The notes: generated by a model from the letters alone, not told the origin. DNA of 64,000 nt from Chara braunii (GCA_003427395.1 BFEA01000206.1:1143257-1207256), one strand, 5' to 3'. Shown: positions 11,780-23,984, numbered from the stretch's first letter. Made by a program: numbers and translations.

Positions 11780-13703
11780 AGAGAAAATTTCGAAAGGAGA
11801 ATGTATCTTTCTGCATTCTAGCGGAAGATTCATCCAAATTTTTGCTCTGCCTATCGATGAAAGTACCACGAGGATAGTCGGGGGTTGGATACGCACCTGT
11901 TGATTGATGCGATGCTCATCCTATTGAGAGAGTTAACCTCTCTCTATCTCTCTGCGTGCGTGGCTGGGAAGCAGTATATATTCCAGTATTCTTCTGGAAG
12001 ATTCATTCCAATTTTGCACATTTTATTCGATCGGGGTAGCGAGAAAGCGGCCCGTGGAGTTGGAGACTTACTTGCTGCCCGAACGCAGCTCATCCCGGTC
12101 GGAGTGTTGGACCGAGGAGGGGGTCGAGGATTGTAGACTTACCTGTTGGTTGTTGTGCTATGTCTACGGGCCTTCTGCCATTGGCCTCTATATTTGCTTT
12201 CTGCACCCGCTGCCTGGGTGCTCGTCGCAGACTGCTCTCCCTATGTCGTCGGGAGTTGCCCACCTAGCTACGACTATTATTGCAACTAGAGGGCGGACGG
12301 GTGCATCAGGAAACATGGAAGATTGAGGGCACCGAGAAAGAGCGGGAGAAGAGAAGCACTTACATGAAGTATACCGTCCTCTCGCTTAGTGGGAGGATGT
12401 ATTCTCAAGTTTCTCGCAAGGTGGTTAGTAAGGGGATGCAATCGTAACAAGGCACACATATCAGGGCTTAAGGATGAGTAAACAACAAGAGACGGTGTGT
12501 GGTCGGCGACAAGCGGTGGGGTGGCGCAGTCACAGGGATTGCTTAGTGAGCAAAATGAGACTAAGGATAATAGGCGAAAGGGGGGGCAAAATACCATTGT
12601 TTCGATACTGCCATGGAAAGGATCATCATCAGTCCATTTTATGGTTGATATATGAGGGACTGCAGCTAGTTAAGTTGTTGGTGCTTCAGTTGGTGAACTG
12701 CTCGTTCATCCTGAAAGACGAACGCTGCGGTTGGTACATTTACTGTGACTGGGCGTGGTTCGTTGACTGTGCATAGAGTTGCTACGGTTGCTATGCCCCA
12801 TCACATGGAACTATTATCCCTCTTATTAACCATGTATGACTACATATATCGTGTTTGGCTGCTGCGCACGATTGTTGCCGACGCCAATCCAATAGAACTA
12901 CCATATCGGTACTGCGTTCGGATAAAGTACGAGGGTGTACTCTATTTATTTGAAAGTAGTTATTCTAGGTTGTGTAACGTGGGTCCGCTAAAGGTTGGAG
13001 TCGACGGTTTGAAGGTGGCTTTAGGCTTCTGCAAGGAGATCACTGTTGTGGTTTAGAGGGTCGTCAGGGGAGTCAACAACTGGTGGTTTAGTTTTAGTTG
13101 ACCATGCCGATGCACACGATGACCACCATTGCGGGACCCTCAAACGCATAAAGGAATGAATGCCCGCTCACGCGGATCTGAGTCATCATTCTGGGATCTG
13201 AATGACTAAATTGTCCTCCTTCCCTTCTTACTCCCAATCTAGTCCATTGGTTTGGAGTGGAAGGCGGCAGACAAGTTTGTAAGTAATCCGTGCTAAGGCC
13301 TCCGTAGGAGGTTCGCCCTATCGATTGTGTCGGAACCTATGTGAGGTTCTTGAGGCAGGGAACTTAGCGGTAATTCTTCGGAAACTGAGCGGTACTTCTT
13401 CCGGTCCTTCCATAAACCCAGTAAAAACCGTTATCTATGCATCTGGTTATAGTTTGACTGAGCATACTTATTCCATCCCTATTGAATTTATGTTTCACTT
13501 TTTAGGACTTAAATCTGGATTAGGTATAGGAATCCATGCGCAATCTCGGTTTCATTTTTGTTGTTGGTCTGAATTCAAATTGAAAAGGGATTTGGAGGAA
13601 GGCAGAAGTTAGGTGGTTCTGCTTGCAATTGAATGGTCACTAAGGGTTGGGCTTTGTTTCTACGTTGAAAGACAGTGTTATGTTTCATTTTGACTGCTTG
13701 GAG

Positions 13704-13946
13704 GATCAGACTTTGTTCCTAAGTCGGATGGTCTCGTTATTTCGACTTGAAAGGGTTGCCTGTGATTGCAGTTTCTGTGACCAAGCTTTGTTTCTAAGTT
13801 GAATAGTTTGGTCGCCGTCGTTTACTTTGAGTTTTTTAAGTAAGACTGGACTTTATTCCTGAGTTGCATGACCCAATCTTTTTATATTTCCTTTAAAAAA
13901 AAAAAAAAAAGGTTTAACCTCTGTTTCTAAGTTAATTGGCTCAAAC
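13704..13946. repeat. hairpin array B, first block
   Basis: Same architecture as array A with loop consensus TTTGTTTCTAAGTTGAATG. Best unit: 13779-13813 (GACCAAGC and GTTTGGTC, fully paired with one G-T). Weaker units: 13704-13738 (GATCAGAC and GTCTCGTT), 13844-13878 (GACTGGAC and ACCCAATC, where all three mismatches are A-C) and 13912-13946 (GTTTAACC and GCTCAAAC). Confidence 0.65.
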
Positions 13947-14031
13947 TACCTTTTGTTTATTCTGAGTTTTAAGTTCAATAATTTTGTTTCGAACCACTCA
14001 TATAACAAAATCAATGAAGAATTTTAGATAC

Positions 14032-14818
14032 CAGGGTTACTTGACCGAACGTTCGCAGGGCCCCAGGCTGGCCCCCAAACGTTCGGGCGTTCGGGGTCCC
14101 GTTCGGGGGCCGAACAATTCAAATTACAGCCCGCGCCTAAAAACAATCCGGAGGCTGAAATAAGTTTTTTTTTTCTGAATTTTTTTTTTTTAGTTCTCTA
14201 TGATGTACCCTACACGCCTATAAATTTTGAAGTCATTCTTCTAAGCAAAAACAACATTAAAAATCCTCAAAGATGGGGGTGTCAAAACATGCCCGCCCAC
14301 TCACTATTTTGTTTTTGTTTTCACTTTTATTTTTTTTTTTCACTTTATTTTTGGGCCTAAACAATTTTATTATTTTTTTAAACTTTTTTCAATGAGCTAT
14401 TAATTATGTAAACTACATATCAATAAATTTTCAGGGCATTTGGCAATGCCAAAAAATAATTAAAAATCGGCAAAGATGGCGGCGTCGAAAAGGTGCTTGG
14501 CACACTCACTCATTTTAATTCTCTTTTTATTTTTTCTTATTTTTATCATAGTTTTTATTTTCTGTATTTGATTTTTAATTTAAATTTGGTAAAGAATTTG
14601 GTTACAGTGCCCACACAAATGTTGTTTAGTTTATTTTATCCAAAANNNNNNNNNNNNNNNNNNNNNTTTTTTTCGAAATTCTTTGAAAACATTTTTTTTT
14701 TTTTTTTTTTTTTTTTGTCCGCATTCGGCTCGAACGGCGGAACACCTTTTGAAGGGATCCCGTACGTTCGGGCGTTCGGGTTCAAGCGTTCGGCCCATCC
14801 CGAACGCCGGCAACCCTG
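14032..14818. mobile_element. hAT-like non-autonomous DNA transposon
   Basis: The ends are inverted (CAGGGTTRC at both termini), as in hAT elements, which start CAGGG and make 8-bp target duplications. The flanking octamers TTAGATAC and ATCTATAC match at five of eight positions, compatible with an old duplication but not proof. GC-rich subterminal regions repeat CGAACG and GTTCGGG motifs in both orientations. The AT-rich interior resembles the MITE-like elements at 9303 and 59153 (AAATTTGGT-AAGAA). An assembly gap lies inside. No transposase is encoded. Confidence 0.6.
14646..14666. other. assembly gap (21 N)
   Basis: A run of N beside a T-rich tract inside the hAT-like element. Its true length is unknown. 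Confidence 0.99.
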
Positions 14819-15252
14819 ATCTATACTCTATTATTATTATACTTTATAAACATGTTAATCAAACTTTGGTTCTAAACTTACCATAATGAAGATGGTACTA
14901 ATTAAAAATAATAATTGGTGGTACGACGGGGCAAGCAGAACTTTGTTTCAAAGTTTTGCAAACCTAAAACTCCAGTAAATTAGTTCGACATCCTATAGAC
15001 TCTTGGTGGAACGGACCACTTCGTGTTTGCAACTGTTTTTGATCCAACTCAATCGAATGAGATTGATCTGGCGCCGCTGCCACTTCGTGGCTTTGGACAT
15101 GTAAGAGTTGTACAAAACCCAATTGTCTCGATATTTATTACCGTGAAAACCAAATAAAGTTTTTTCTCAGGGAAGTTCGTTCAATTTTATACTACCTTAA
15201 AAAATTAAGATCATAAAAATATATATAACTTAATACTTAAACTTTTCAGAGC

Positions 15253-15389
15253 GACTGAGCGTTGTTTCTAAGTTGAATGACCTAGTCACATACCCAAAAG
15301 AAGAGAAAAGTACTACTGCCCTATGTTTTTGTATATTCATATATTCAATGGCAAAGCTAGACTTCGTGCCTAAGTTGATTGGTCCAGCT
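15253..15389. repeat. hairpin array B, second block
   Basis: Two more units. 15355-15389 has arms AGCTAGAC and GTCCAGCT (seven of eight pairs, one A-C). 15253-15287 has arms GACTGAGC and ACCTAGTC (six of eight, with a G-T). Each keeps the 19-nt loop with TAAGTTGA. Confidence 0.65.
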
Positions 15390-16753
15390 TTACGCCTTAT
15401 GTAAGCTGGGTCAAAAACGATTAATTATTTACGGACTATGAACTATTGTTAACAAGGTTTTATCAGTCTAGTTTTTATAGGTAGTTTTTTAGATACTCCC
15501 CACGTACTGGAGATGTAGGAGTTAGTTCAATTTCTGTATTATCTGAGTTAAATTTATTTTATTTAGTTTAGTTTTTTCATTTTCTGATATCATTTGTTTT
15601 ACTTGGCTTTATATAAATTTTGGAAATATACCTTTGCTACCAAAAACACTTTCAAAATTTCTACAAAACCAAGGTGTTAGACTAATTTTGACTTTCAAAT
15701 TTCAACTTTGGTTTAAGTTTTATGAATGACTTAGTATAAATATGAAAAACCGTATTTTATAGGGGAAGTGTTGTTCGACTGTTTGCTCATTCAACAAGTT
15801 TGACACATTTAGATGTTAGATAAATTCTCGATTAACACTTCTCTACAGAAAATGTTACTGAAATATTTAAAAATCTAAACAGTTAGTTAAATTTTGTTTT
15901 GAAAGAATTCAAATTTTGTATCGAGTTCATATATGACTTAGTATAAATCTAAGAAATTCACTTCTCTGAAGGAGATGTTGCCAAAAATGTTAATAAGCCA
16001 GAAAGACAAAATTTTACTCTCTCGTGTTTCGAACAATTTTAATTTTTATATTCGAGTGAATATAAATAATAAAAGGGTAATTTTTTGATGAAAAACGCTG
16101 CTGAAAGTTTCTCAGTGTCGATGAGCTATTTTTTTTTAATAAGAAAGATTCGGGCAATCCACCCTTAATAGGGAAAATGCTGTAAAACCCCTTCTTTTCC
16201 CTGAGCATTTGCTCAAAAATATATTCAGACTTAGCTATGTGAAGGACTCGATTGAACATGATATGATGGTTTATTCTCCATACACTTATAGTTCAATTTT
16301 GGGGCTTGACCTGTGCTGTGGTACAGGTCCTCTTCGACCACTTCAATCTCAAGTTGATTCGACAAGGATAATCTTCTATTATCACTGATACCACATCCGT
16401 TGTCGATTCGTCGATTTACGACTTAACTGTAACTCATTCTCGCCACTCAACCGAAAGGCTTTAACCCATGTGGTTTGAATTGTTGCGACGAGGTTTGAGT
16501 ATTCTATTATGAAAGGTTGGACAAAGGTTGAGACTAGTTTGACTAAAGCAAGGGGTATGAGTGCAGAAAGTGGTTGAGGTTGGCCCCGTGTAATGCATGA
16601 ACTTTTTGTTGAACCTTTGATGTGATTGCAGGTATGATTCTGGTTCAGAGTCTGGATTTGACTCGTCCGCGATCACATATATATATTTCCAAATGAAATC
16701 ACATTGTGATTGTGAGAAGTGATGAACTCACGTTTTATACCGCCCTCTCTCTC

Positions 16754-16757
<4 letters not shown>

Positions 16758-16835
<78 letters not shown>
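16758..16835. repeat. (TA)n microsatellite
   Basis: About 39 TA units after a short CT run, inside copy B and absent at the matching place in copy A. Confidence 0.95.
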
Positions 16836-16836
<1 letters not shown>

Positions 16837-17540
16837 TATACCTTTATCTCACCTCGTAGGCCGAAGGTGGCGTCATACGTCTACGCTTTCCATCTTCATA
16901 TGCTAGATCCAATACGACTAGGAGTCAGTCGAGCCGCTCGCCTTAGGAACTAACTAGATCCATGTATCGAGAGTGCATGTGGTTTGTGCCGACCATGCGT
17001 AACGATTCAATGTGTTTGTGTTGAGAAAAAATTAACATATGCTTTTACCTTTTACGTTTTACTTTTCTTAATTATTATAATTGGATGTTGAAATCCTTGA
17101 CAACCGTCGAAGTCAAACCCCTTGACTTCTTCCTACACCTTGGATGATGGAGCTCATATCCAAGGTCGTAAGCCTTGACTGCCACGACATGCTAGTAGAA
17201 CTTATCTAACACCCACTCTCCGCAAGGTGCAGAAGATGGTGTGGTTCTCAACTGCCTTGACAGTTCTTTAGAGCTGAAAGATTAACCTTTCAAGGCGCGT
17301 GTCAGCCGATGCTCGAGTGTTGAACATGACCCTCGAGACCACTAAAGGTCACACGAATATGAGTAGTATATAATACTCCATCGTTTCGACCGCTTGCGTA
17401 CTTAGGCACGGCTAGTCGACCGCATGATATTTTTCATAAGCCTCTCACCCGACACCTAACCGATTATGTGTTGGAAAGTTGTAGGTCGAATACAATTTTG
17501 TTCGTGTGAGTAACAAGATTCCTTTTTTTGCCATATGACC

Positions 17541-19452
17541 ACCCAAAATATATTACGAGCACTTCTACGTACCAATGGGAGGAGAAACTATTTCACGTTT
17601 GAACTATGGTCACATGGGAATGATACTAATATGTGGTCCTGCGTGATTCCATTCTCGGCCATAACGATATTTATTTTCTGCGCACTATTCCATCCATGAA
17701 CTTCGATCACATCACAACAATACTAATATGTGGTGCTACTTGGCTCAATTCTCGAGCATAACGATATCAATTTCCGACTCACTGACTGTCATGAACTACC
17801 TCTAGATTCTTGGGAGGCACCAGTTACCATCCCCTTCACCAAAATCATGGTAAAGTGGTTTTGGTTACCAACCCTCCCACTCCTCGTCCCATTTTGGCTG
17901 CCTGACCCAGCTTGTACACCACAAGCTTATTGCTATTCAGTCTTACTTCTTCCTGAGGGAAGTGTTAAGGGGGAAAGAGTTGTGAGCTTTCAATCTACCA
18001 TAAAAAGTATGGCTTCCAATCACATCTCCAATGTTTGCTCCAACCGCTCTCCATGTCAACGGGATTATGAATTGCCCTCCTTGAATACCTTGCGCACTAA
18101 CCAATTCTTAAACCTATAATCCACGTTGAAGCCCTAAGTCATCCGTCAGAAGGAGTGAATGCTAACCCGCCAAGGTTGTCATCGACATTAAATCCGCTCT
18201 CTTAATGCTCCACCGTTTGGCGTGCTAAAAACACATTCCAATCAATTCTTGCATATCACCTCCCCTTGCTTCACCACGTGGCATACCATACATTATGGAC
18301 TAGCCTTCATCACCTTCGCCATATTTGGTAGAGGATGATATATGCCCGACTTGTTTAAAAAAAAACCATCTCATGTCTAACATGTGATATAATCGGGGTT
18401 GGAGGGAATCAAACAACCCATGGTACAAGTAACTGATGTCTGTCATATCTGATCTCTCCAATCTCAACTACTGTTCATGTGCCACACCCTGTCTCTCGCT
18501 TTGTAGCTTGCTCTTGATTTAAAGATCTCCTACATCTTTGATTTTGTATGGACAATCTGTAGACTTTTCCATCACTTTAACATAGCAAAACTTAGTTCGA
18601 CCTTGGGCATATCACCTCTGGTGGTTTCCATTTAGAGCTCATATTTCATAGTAGGTCAGCTTTTAGGGTTAATGATGAATCTAATGTTGACCAATATCAA
18701 TCTTTAATGATTTGCCTTAAAGAGGATGCATTAGAATAATCTTCCCTATCACTTTCTCTTGTTTAGAACAAATGACTAACATATCATCGAGCAAACTTTG
18801 AACAGCAATCACCCAAAATGTATTCTCTTCTTTTGCCTCTATAGTTTGTTAAATTCAACTCGACCCAGTCTTGGTTCAACTTGGACTTTACATAAAGATT
18901 GATTCTCCGAGTCCAATGAGCTCTGCGACCCCGAGCAGATATCATCAATTTAGTCATGTCCAAGGACTTCGCAACATATAATAGGACATTTGAACCTTCA
19001 AACCTTGTCGTTGTGCATGTTGGGAATGGATTATTCGTTGCCTACGACTCCAACATCTTTGAAAGATTATATTAGATTGTCCTTTGCATTCCCCGATAAA
19101 GAATGGTTCCTGTCTTCTCCTTAATCAACTTACCTCGTCTGCTTATGCCACATTTAACTTAAGTCGGACTTCACGACTCTCCACCGCCATCTCCCCTTAA
19201 TTGATGTTTCGTCGGGTACATTCTATTGTCAACGCAAGTCCAAACGTCGTTCTCAAATAAATCTCTTTCGTCCAACGAGGTCGTTGCAGGGGATCTCTTC
19301 GAGTTACCTTGTGACGTGGTGACTACCATCTTTGCTTTTCTCCAATCGTCCTACTGTAGTCGTCACACCCTGGTTCCTCCTCAGTGCTTCTCAAGGCGAC
19401 TCACCAACTTGCTAACTAGTATCCACTTGTCGCTTGGTAGTTTCATTCATGA
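17541..19452. other. intergenic stretch, nothing recognised
   Basis: One short internal duplication: ACTAATATGTGGT occurs at 17626-17638 and at 17721-17733, with AACGATAT following each. No gene or mobile-element signature was recognised. Confidence 0.5.
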
Positions 19453-19705
19453 GTAACCATGAAGCAGAGATAAAACCCTTATCAACCGTACTGGACATGG
19501 GTCACCATATCCGTTCGCAAGGGAACAAAGCCTTGAAACCAGGGGGGAGTAGTTTAAAGTAACCATGAAGCAAAGATGAGACCCTTAACAGTAGTTTAAA
19601 GTAACCATGAAGCTGAGATGAGACTGTTATCACCCGTACTCGACATGGGTCACCATATCCCTCTGCAAGGGAACAAAGCCTTGAAACCAGGGGGCATGAG
19701 TTTAA
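19453..19705. repeat. imperfect tandem duplication with a truncated middle copy
   Basis: Two units of about 100 bp contain AACCATGAAGC, GACATGGGTCACCATATCC and GGGAACAAAGCC. Between them is a short third copy keeping only the start (GTTTAAAGTAACCATGAAGC). Confidence 0.75.
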
Positions 19706-20029
19706 CAGTCCGACTTCACATGGTAGGGCTGGTTCTACCAAATAGGGCAACACAACGGTCGAGCATGTAACGCCAACGAGTTCAGGGCCTCCTCCCCTAC
19801 CCTAACTACCTATATCACCGCACCTAGGTCTTCATATTTCTTCTTTTTTCTGTTGGTTACGTTTTATCCCTCACAAGGCCCCACAAACCACCTTTTTCAT
19901 CAATTTTCGTTTGTCCCCACCCCACTTCCTAGGTCCCGCCTAAGACAATCACCCCTCTACAATTCTTGGCTGGCTGACCTAACAAGACAGTGTTTGCACG
20001 CACCAGTGCTAAGGAATACCCATTTTACC

Positions 20030-20232
20030 TACCGTGAGGGCACGGGTGCACAGCCCGTAGGTCGTTTGTTTGTGGTTCGAGAAGAGTAAGGTAGTGAATC
20101 TGTTGTATGTATGTTTTGTCATGTTCGCTATACACAACTCGAAGAGAGTGTGTGCGTGGAGTCCCGGTTGATGCCTTATGATGTTCATGGGACGCTGGAC
20201 CCAGTTTCCGGCAGGTGGCGCTCCCCATCAAT
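20030..20232 (+). repeat. TG-tailed interspersed repeat, copy 1
   Basis: A 203-bp block nearly matching 63746-63952 from TACCGTGAGGGCAC to GCTCCCCATCAAT. Both copies run directly into TG-rich microsatellite DNA and have unrelated left flanks. That suggests a short retroposon with a TG-rich tail, or insertion at TG microsatellites. No RNA-polymerase-III box pair is convincing. Confidence 0.6.
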
Positions 20233-20274
20233 CATGTATGTGCATGTGTATGTGAGTGTGTGTGTGTATGTGCG

Positions 20275-20323
<49 letters not shown>

Positions 20324-20375
20324 GAGAGTGCGTGTGCGTGTGTGCGTGTTTGTGTGTGTGTGTTTGTGTGTGTGT

Positions 20376-20417
<42 letters not shown>

Positions 20418-20430
20418 NATATATATATCG
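20233..20430. repeat. compound TG/GA/TA microsatellite
   Basis: Runs of TG, then GA, then TG variants, then TA. One N at 20418 interrupts the TA run. Open frames across it are artefacts of the repeats. Confidence 0.9.
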
Positions 20431-20489
20431 TCACAAACAGAACTGCCCGGTAAACCGTAGGCAGAGAGAGAGAAGAGGACAACAAACGA

Positions 20490-20540
20490 GGGGCTGTGAC
20501 AAACTGTTTCGTCGGAGTTTCACCGACTCATCAGGAGTAT
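20490..20540 (-). ncRNA. hammerhead-ribozyme-like motif, intact core
   Basis: On the minus strand the core CTGATGA (20534-20528) is followed by a 5-bp stem II (GTCGG 20527-20523 with CCGAC 20515-20511, 7-nt loop) and then GAA (20510-20508). Next comes a 3-bp stem III (ACA with TGT around a GTT loop) and C at 20498, where cleavage would occur. These are all the conserved hammerhead core positions in order, in the minimal type I form reported for Penelope-like elements. The weakness is stem I: the flanks (TA-rich on one side, ACAGCCCC on the other) do not pair next to the core. Activity is therefore doubtful, but a shared origin with 24101-24156 is clear. Confidence 0.5.
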
Positions 20541-20545
20541 ATATA

Positions 20546-20603
20546 TAGAGAGAGAGAGTGTGTGCGTGTGTGTGTGCATGTGTGTGTGTGTGTGTGTGTG
20601 TGC

Positions 20604-20655
<52 letters not shown>

Positions 20656-20666
20656 GAGAGAGAGAT
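20546..20666. repeat. compound GA/TG/GA microsatellite
   Basis: GA run, long TG run with CG interruptions, then GA run, directly beside the hammerhead-like motif. Confidence 0.9.
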
Positions 20667-22140
20667 GCAGCATGCAGCATGTCAATGGCGGGGAGCACAA
20701 GGGCAGGGGCTGACCTCCAACAAAAAGAAGTAATTTTATCGGAATACAAAAGGTTTTTCTTTTCGAAATCCGAATAGAAAGGGTACAGATTGTATTCGAA
20801 TACAACGTGTAGGACCGGCACCGTTTCATTTCGAGAAAGGACTACCCGCACCGTTTCAATTTCGAAAAAGGACTGCGGCCTCCTCAGCCTCCTACTCCCA
20901 GCTACCGGTCCTATGCGTTCCTGGCCCTTGCAAGGCCCCAAAACCTCAAATGCCCACCCTCCCGACGACCACCGACGTTGAAATTGACGTTGAACGTTGA
21001 ATGTCTCGGGGGGGAATGCGCATCCCTGACGGGCTGCGAACTCGGGCTTGAATGAATCATGTTGCCACAAGCCCTGTTGTACATATACTCCACGCGTTAG
21101 GTGTGAATATTCTCACAAAGAGACCTTACGTTTTCCCTGAAATTTCAAATTTAGTACTCGGTCCCTCTATATGTCTTCGCATTCCCCCCCTAGAACTCCC
21201 ATTAGCAGTGTCCAAGACCAAGGCCGGGGTTTGACCTATACTTGCTAACCGCAGGGAGGCGGAGAAGGATTGAGATGCACATCCTCGACTTTCGCCGTGC
21301 AACTACATCTGACCTCCTGTTGTATCACGCATGCATAGAGTTGGAACGAAGAAAGAGAGAAAAAACTCCGAGTCAATGTTTGTTGTTAAACATGATTGAT
21401 ACACCTTGGCTCACACGCTTGGGTTTCCGTGTTCGTGTTCTGAAGTGCATAAAGGAAGTGCACAGAGGATCCATTATACACGCTCTGGGCAAGTGTTTTT
21501 AATGCGTACATTTTCACGAAGGGGAAGGGGTTACAATTATTGGGCAGAGGACCTGTGAAAGAAGATCATGGCATTTTAGACGAGCCGCGCCTGCTAAAAA
21601 GCGAAAAGGTACAACGGTTGACGCCCAGACCACTGCACGAAGGAACTTCCACATACGCATACAAAATAACACACATACATTAACACAATGGAAAACCCAT
21701 CTCATTATATTCTACAAGTATCCTTAGGCTGCAGTACAATGGGTTGCCGTATCTGTGTCAAGGTGGGATGCATTTTTGTGGTGGTCAACCACTCTAAATG
21801 GGGTTCGGCCGGGGTGGAAGTTGTGCCGTGACTTGTCCTCTTCATTTTCCCAGAGGACCGTCAGCTATTTGGTTGACCAAAAGGGAACCCAGAGTCTTTA
21901 AACAACAACAGAATTTTCAAAGTCGTCAGATCTTGATGATCCAACAGCCACCAATAGGCCTGGCCACAGGCGGCTCGCATGAGCACTTGTATGCTGGCCA
22001 TTGTTATCAATATCAACTATTGAAATAAACTCCGAAAACTGAAGGACACAGATTCAGCAATGATCTCTCCAAAAAACAAAAACAAAAAAAATCTTCGGCA
22101 CAAAAAAATAAAATTACGGAGGATAAAGGACGCATCTTTT
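20667..22140. other. intergenic stretch, nothing recognised
   Basis: Short repeats of TTTCGA and AATTTCGAAAAAGGACT-like segments near 20820-20870. No gene was recognised. Confidence 0.5.
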
Positions 22141-22238
22141 TCTCGTCACTGCTACCCAAAGGCCAAATTGTTTCTACTCACTGGGCCATTCTCGTCACTG
22201 CTACCCAAAGGCCAAATTGTTTGAACTCACTGGGCCAT
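22141..22238. repeat. two-copy 49-bp tandem duplication
   Basis: Two nearly identical adjacent copies starting TCTCGTCACTGCTACCC and ending CACTGGGCCAT. Confidence 0.9.
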
Positions 22239-22914
22239 ATGCTCGGAGCTGTCAGCCCTAAGGCCGTATTATATTGGGTTCCGAGTCTCCGACATCTATA
22301 TCTGCAGCCCAAAGGTTGCAATGACAAATACCACATTTTCTCTCTCTCTCTCTCTTTTAAACCACCAGTACTTGGCCCAGCTATCAGGCCTGGAAAATCA
22401 ATAGAGTAGGAACATTTCTAGTCTGATGAAATCGGATGCTGCTGTAGTGGCCCGTACATTTCCTAAAGTTGCTGCTTGTTTCCAGGCACCACTTTAGCGA
22501 GTACTGGTGGTTCAAGTATTTTTTACAAGATAACAATTCATTAAACAAACAGATGGTGTTTCTCACAGCTATATCCGTGAGGTTCATTCTGTTGTTTGTT
22601 TCATTTTTTGTTTTGAAATTCCAGTTTCCTTTCTTTAGGTTTTCCTGCCAGCGAGGCACGGCATTTCCATGGGGCAACAGTCCCAACTGGCACATCGACG
22701 GATGAATCCAACCCCGTTTCAGGCCCAAACAGCATTTCCTTTTTTTGTGTCTCCTTTGCTTTAATGATTCTGACAACACGGGATGTTTCTCTTTTTTTTT
22801 TTTTTTTTTTTTTTGTCTTCTTTTGTCTATACTCTCACGCCCTCATTGAGAACATGCTCTCACTACCACTTCCCGTAATGTATCCAACTGCATTCTCGTC
22901 ACTAGCTTTATTGT

Positions 22915-22948
<34 letters not shown>

Positions 22949-23520
22949 ACTAGTTCTTCAAAGGTCGACCTGTCTGGCGACAAAACCTCCAGGCTCGGCA
23001 GGTTCGGCATACCGGTCCCCCGAGTTTCGGACTGCATAGCTGATCGAGGTACTGGTGGTTTAGGTTAAAAAGAAGGGGTACACACAAAAGCATTAGCTAT
23101 AAAAAGGAGGAGGTCCGTGCAGCCTCAGTTTTGAAATGACAGGGGAGACCGAAGCTACTTGATTTCAACATTCGAGCTGATGAAAAACCATTTGAAAGGT
23201 ATCAATTCTGGAAACTCCATATTGGCTTCAGCCTCGAGGCCAACTCGCTGCTTCCCCTCTTGTTTTTTTTAAGAATTGGTCTCACAATTTTCCTACTTCC
23301 TTGCTGCAAAAAAACCTAATGACCGGTCCCATGACAATCTCAACGCATAAATGTCATACTTGTTGACATACACGGTAACACAACCGCCCTAAGCAAGAAC
23401 TCTAATTCCTTTCTGACAAATGCCATTGACTTTATTGATTCAGTAGGCCGAGCCCTAAAAAACATGGCACATTTGACAGGTCTAGCTATGAAGCATCAGA
23501 GTCTGCATGGTATTCTAAAC
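22239..23520. other. intergenic stretch with simple repeats
   Basis: A T run at 22792-22814 and a TG microsatellite at about 22918-22946. No gene was recognised. Confidence 0.5.
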
Positions 23521-23536
23521 CATTGTTATAATCCAG

Positions 23537-23984
23537 CGGCCTAACTCAGTTGGTAAAGTTCCCAATTCGCATTCAGGAGGTCGTGGGTTCAATCCCCCTT
23601 GGCCTGATGTACCTTCCTGGGCGTGCTTGGCGCCCGCCAAGTAGAGATAGGCCCCTGAAACCCCCAATTGGGGATTGAGCAGGGATTGGTCATGTTGGCT
23701 TATGGTGGGCCCTGATGTTCGTAGGGGTAGGAGTAGAGGAGGGGACCACCACCTGAGGGGAGGCACAGGGATTGGTCCTGTTGGCTTATGGTGGGCCCTG
23801 CTGCTACCGGCTGTCCCTAGCCCGTATCCCCCACCTGGAGGTCAGGAGCAGCAGCCCCGGCATGTGTTCTGTCATGAACACAGTTCTGGCTATTCCCTTA
23901 TGCCTACAATTAGTAGTAGTGGTAGGTAGGTAATGTGAGGTGAAATTGAGAGAAGAATATTGCTTTATAAAATAAAATAAAAAA
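23537..23984 (+). mobile_element. tRNA-derived SINE with target-site duplication
   Basis: The 5' part is tRNA-like. A box A-like TAACTCAGTTGG lies at 23542-23553 and a box B-like GGTTCAATCCC at 23586-23596, with tRNA-like spacing. The acceptor arms are too degenerate for a working tRNA. The body holds a direct internal duplication (about 23682-23714 and 23768-23800, sharing TTGGCTTATGGTGGGCCCTG). The 3' end is A-rich (ATAAAATAAAATAAAA). Flanks CATTGTTATAATCCAG (23521-23536) and CATTATTATCCAG (23985-23997) form an imperfect target-site duplication. The partner LINE is unknown. Confidence 0.75.

Larger units (their letters stand above)
11780..17540 (+). repeat. large dispersed non-coding repeat, copy B
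   Basis: The direct, diverged counterpart of copy A at 2120-6290, with the same block order (matches listed there). It is longer, mainly because of a hAT-like insertion at 14032-14818, extra AT-rich sequence at 14850-16260 and a TA microsatellite at 16758-16835. No coding frame was recognised. Confidence 0.5.

Noticed and set aside
23537-23612. Functional tRNA gene
   Set aside because: Boxes A and B are present but acceptor and T arms do not pair properly, and the sequence continues as a SINE body.
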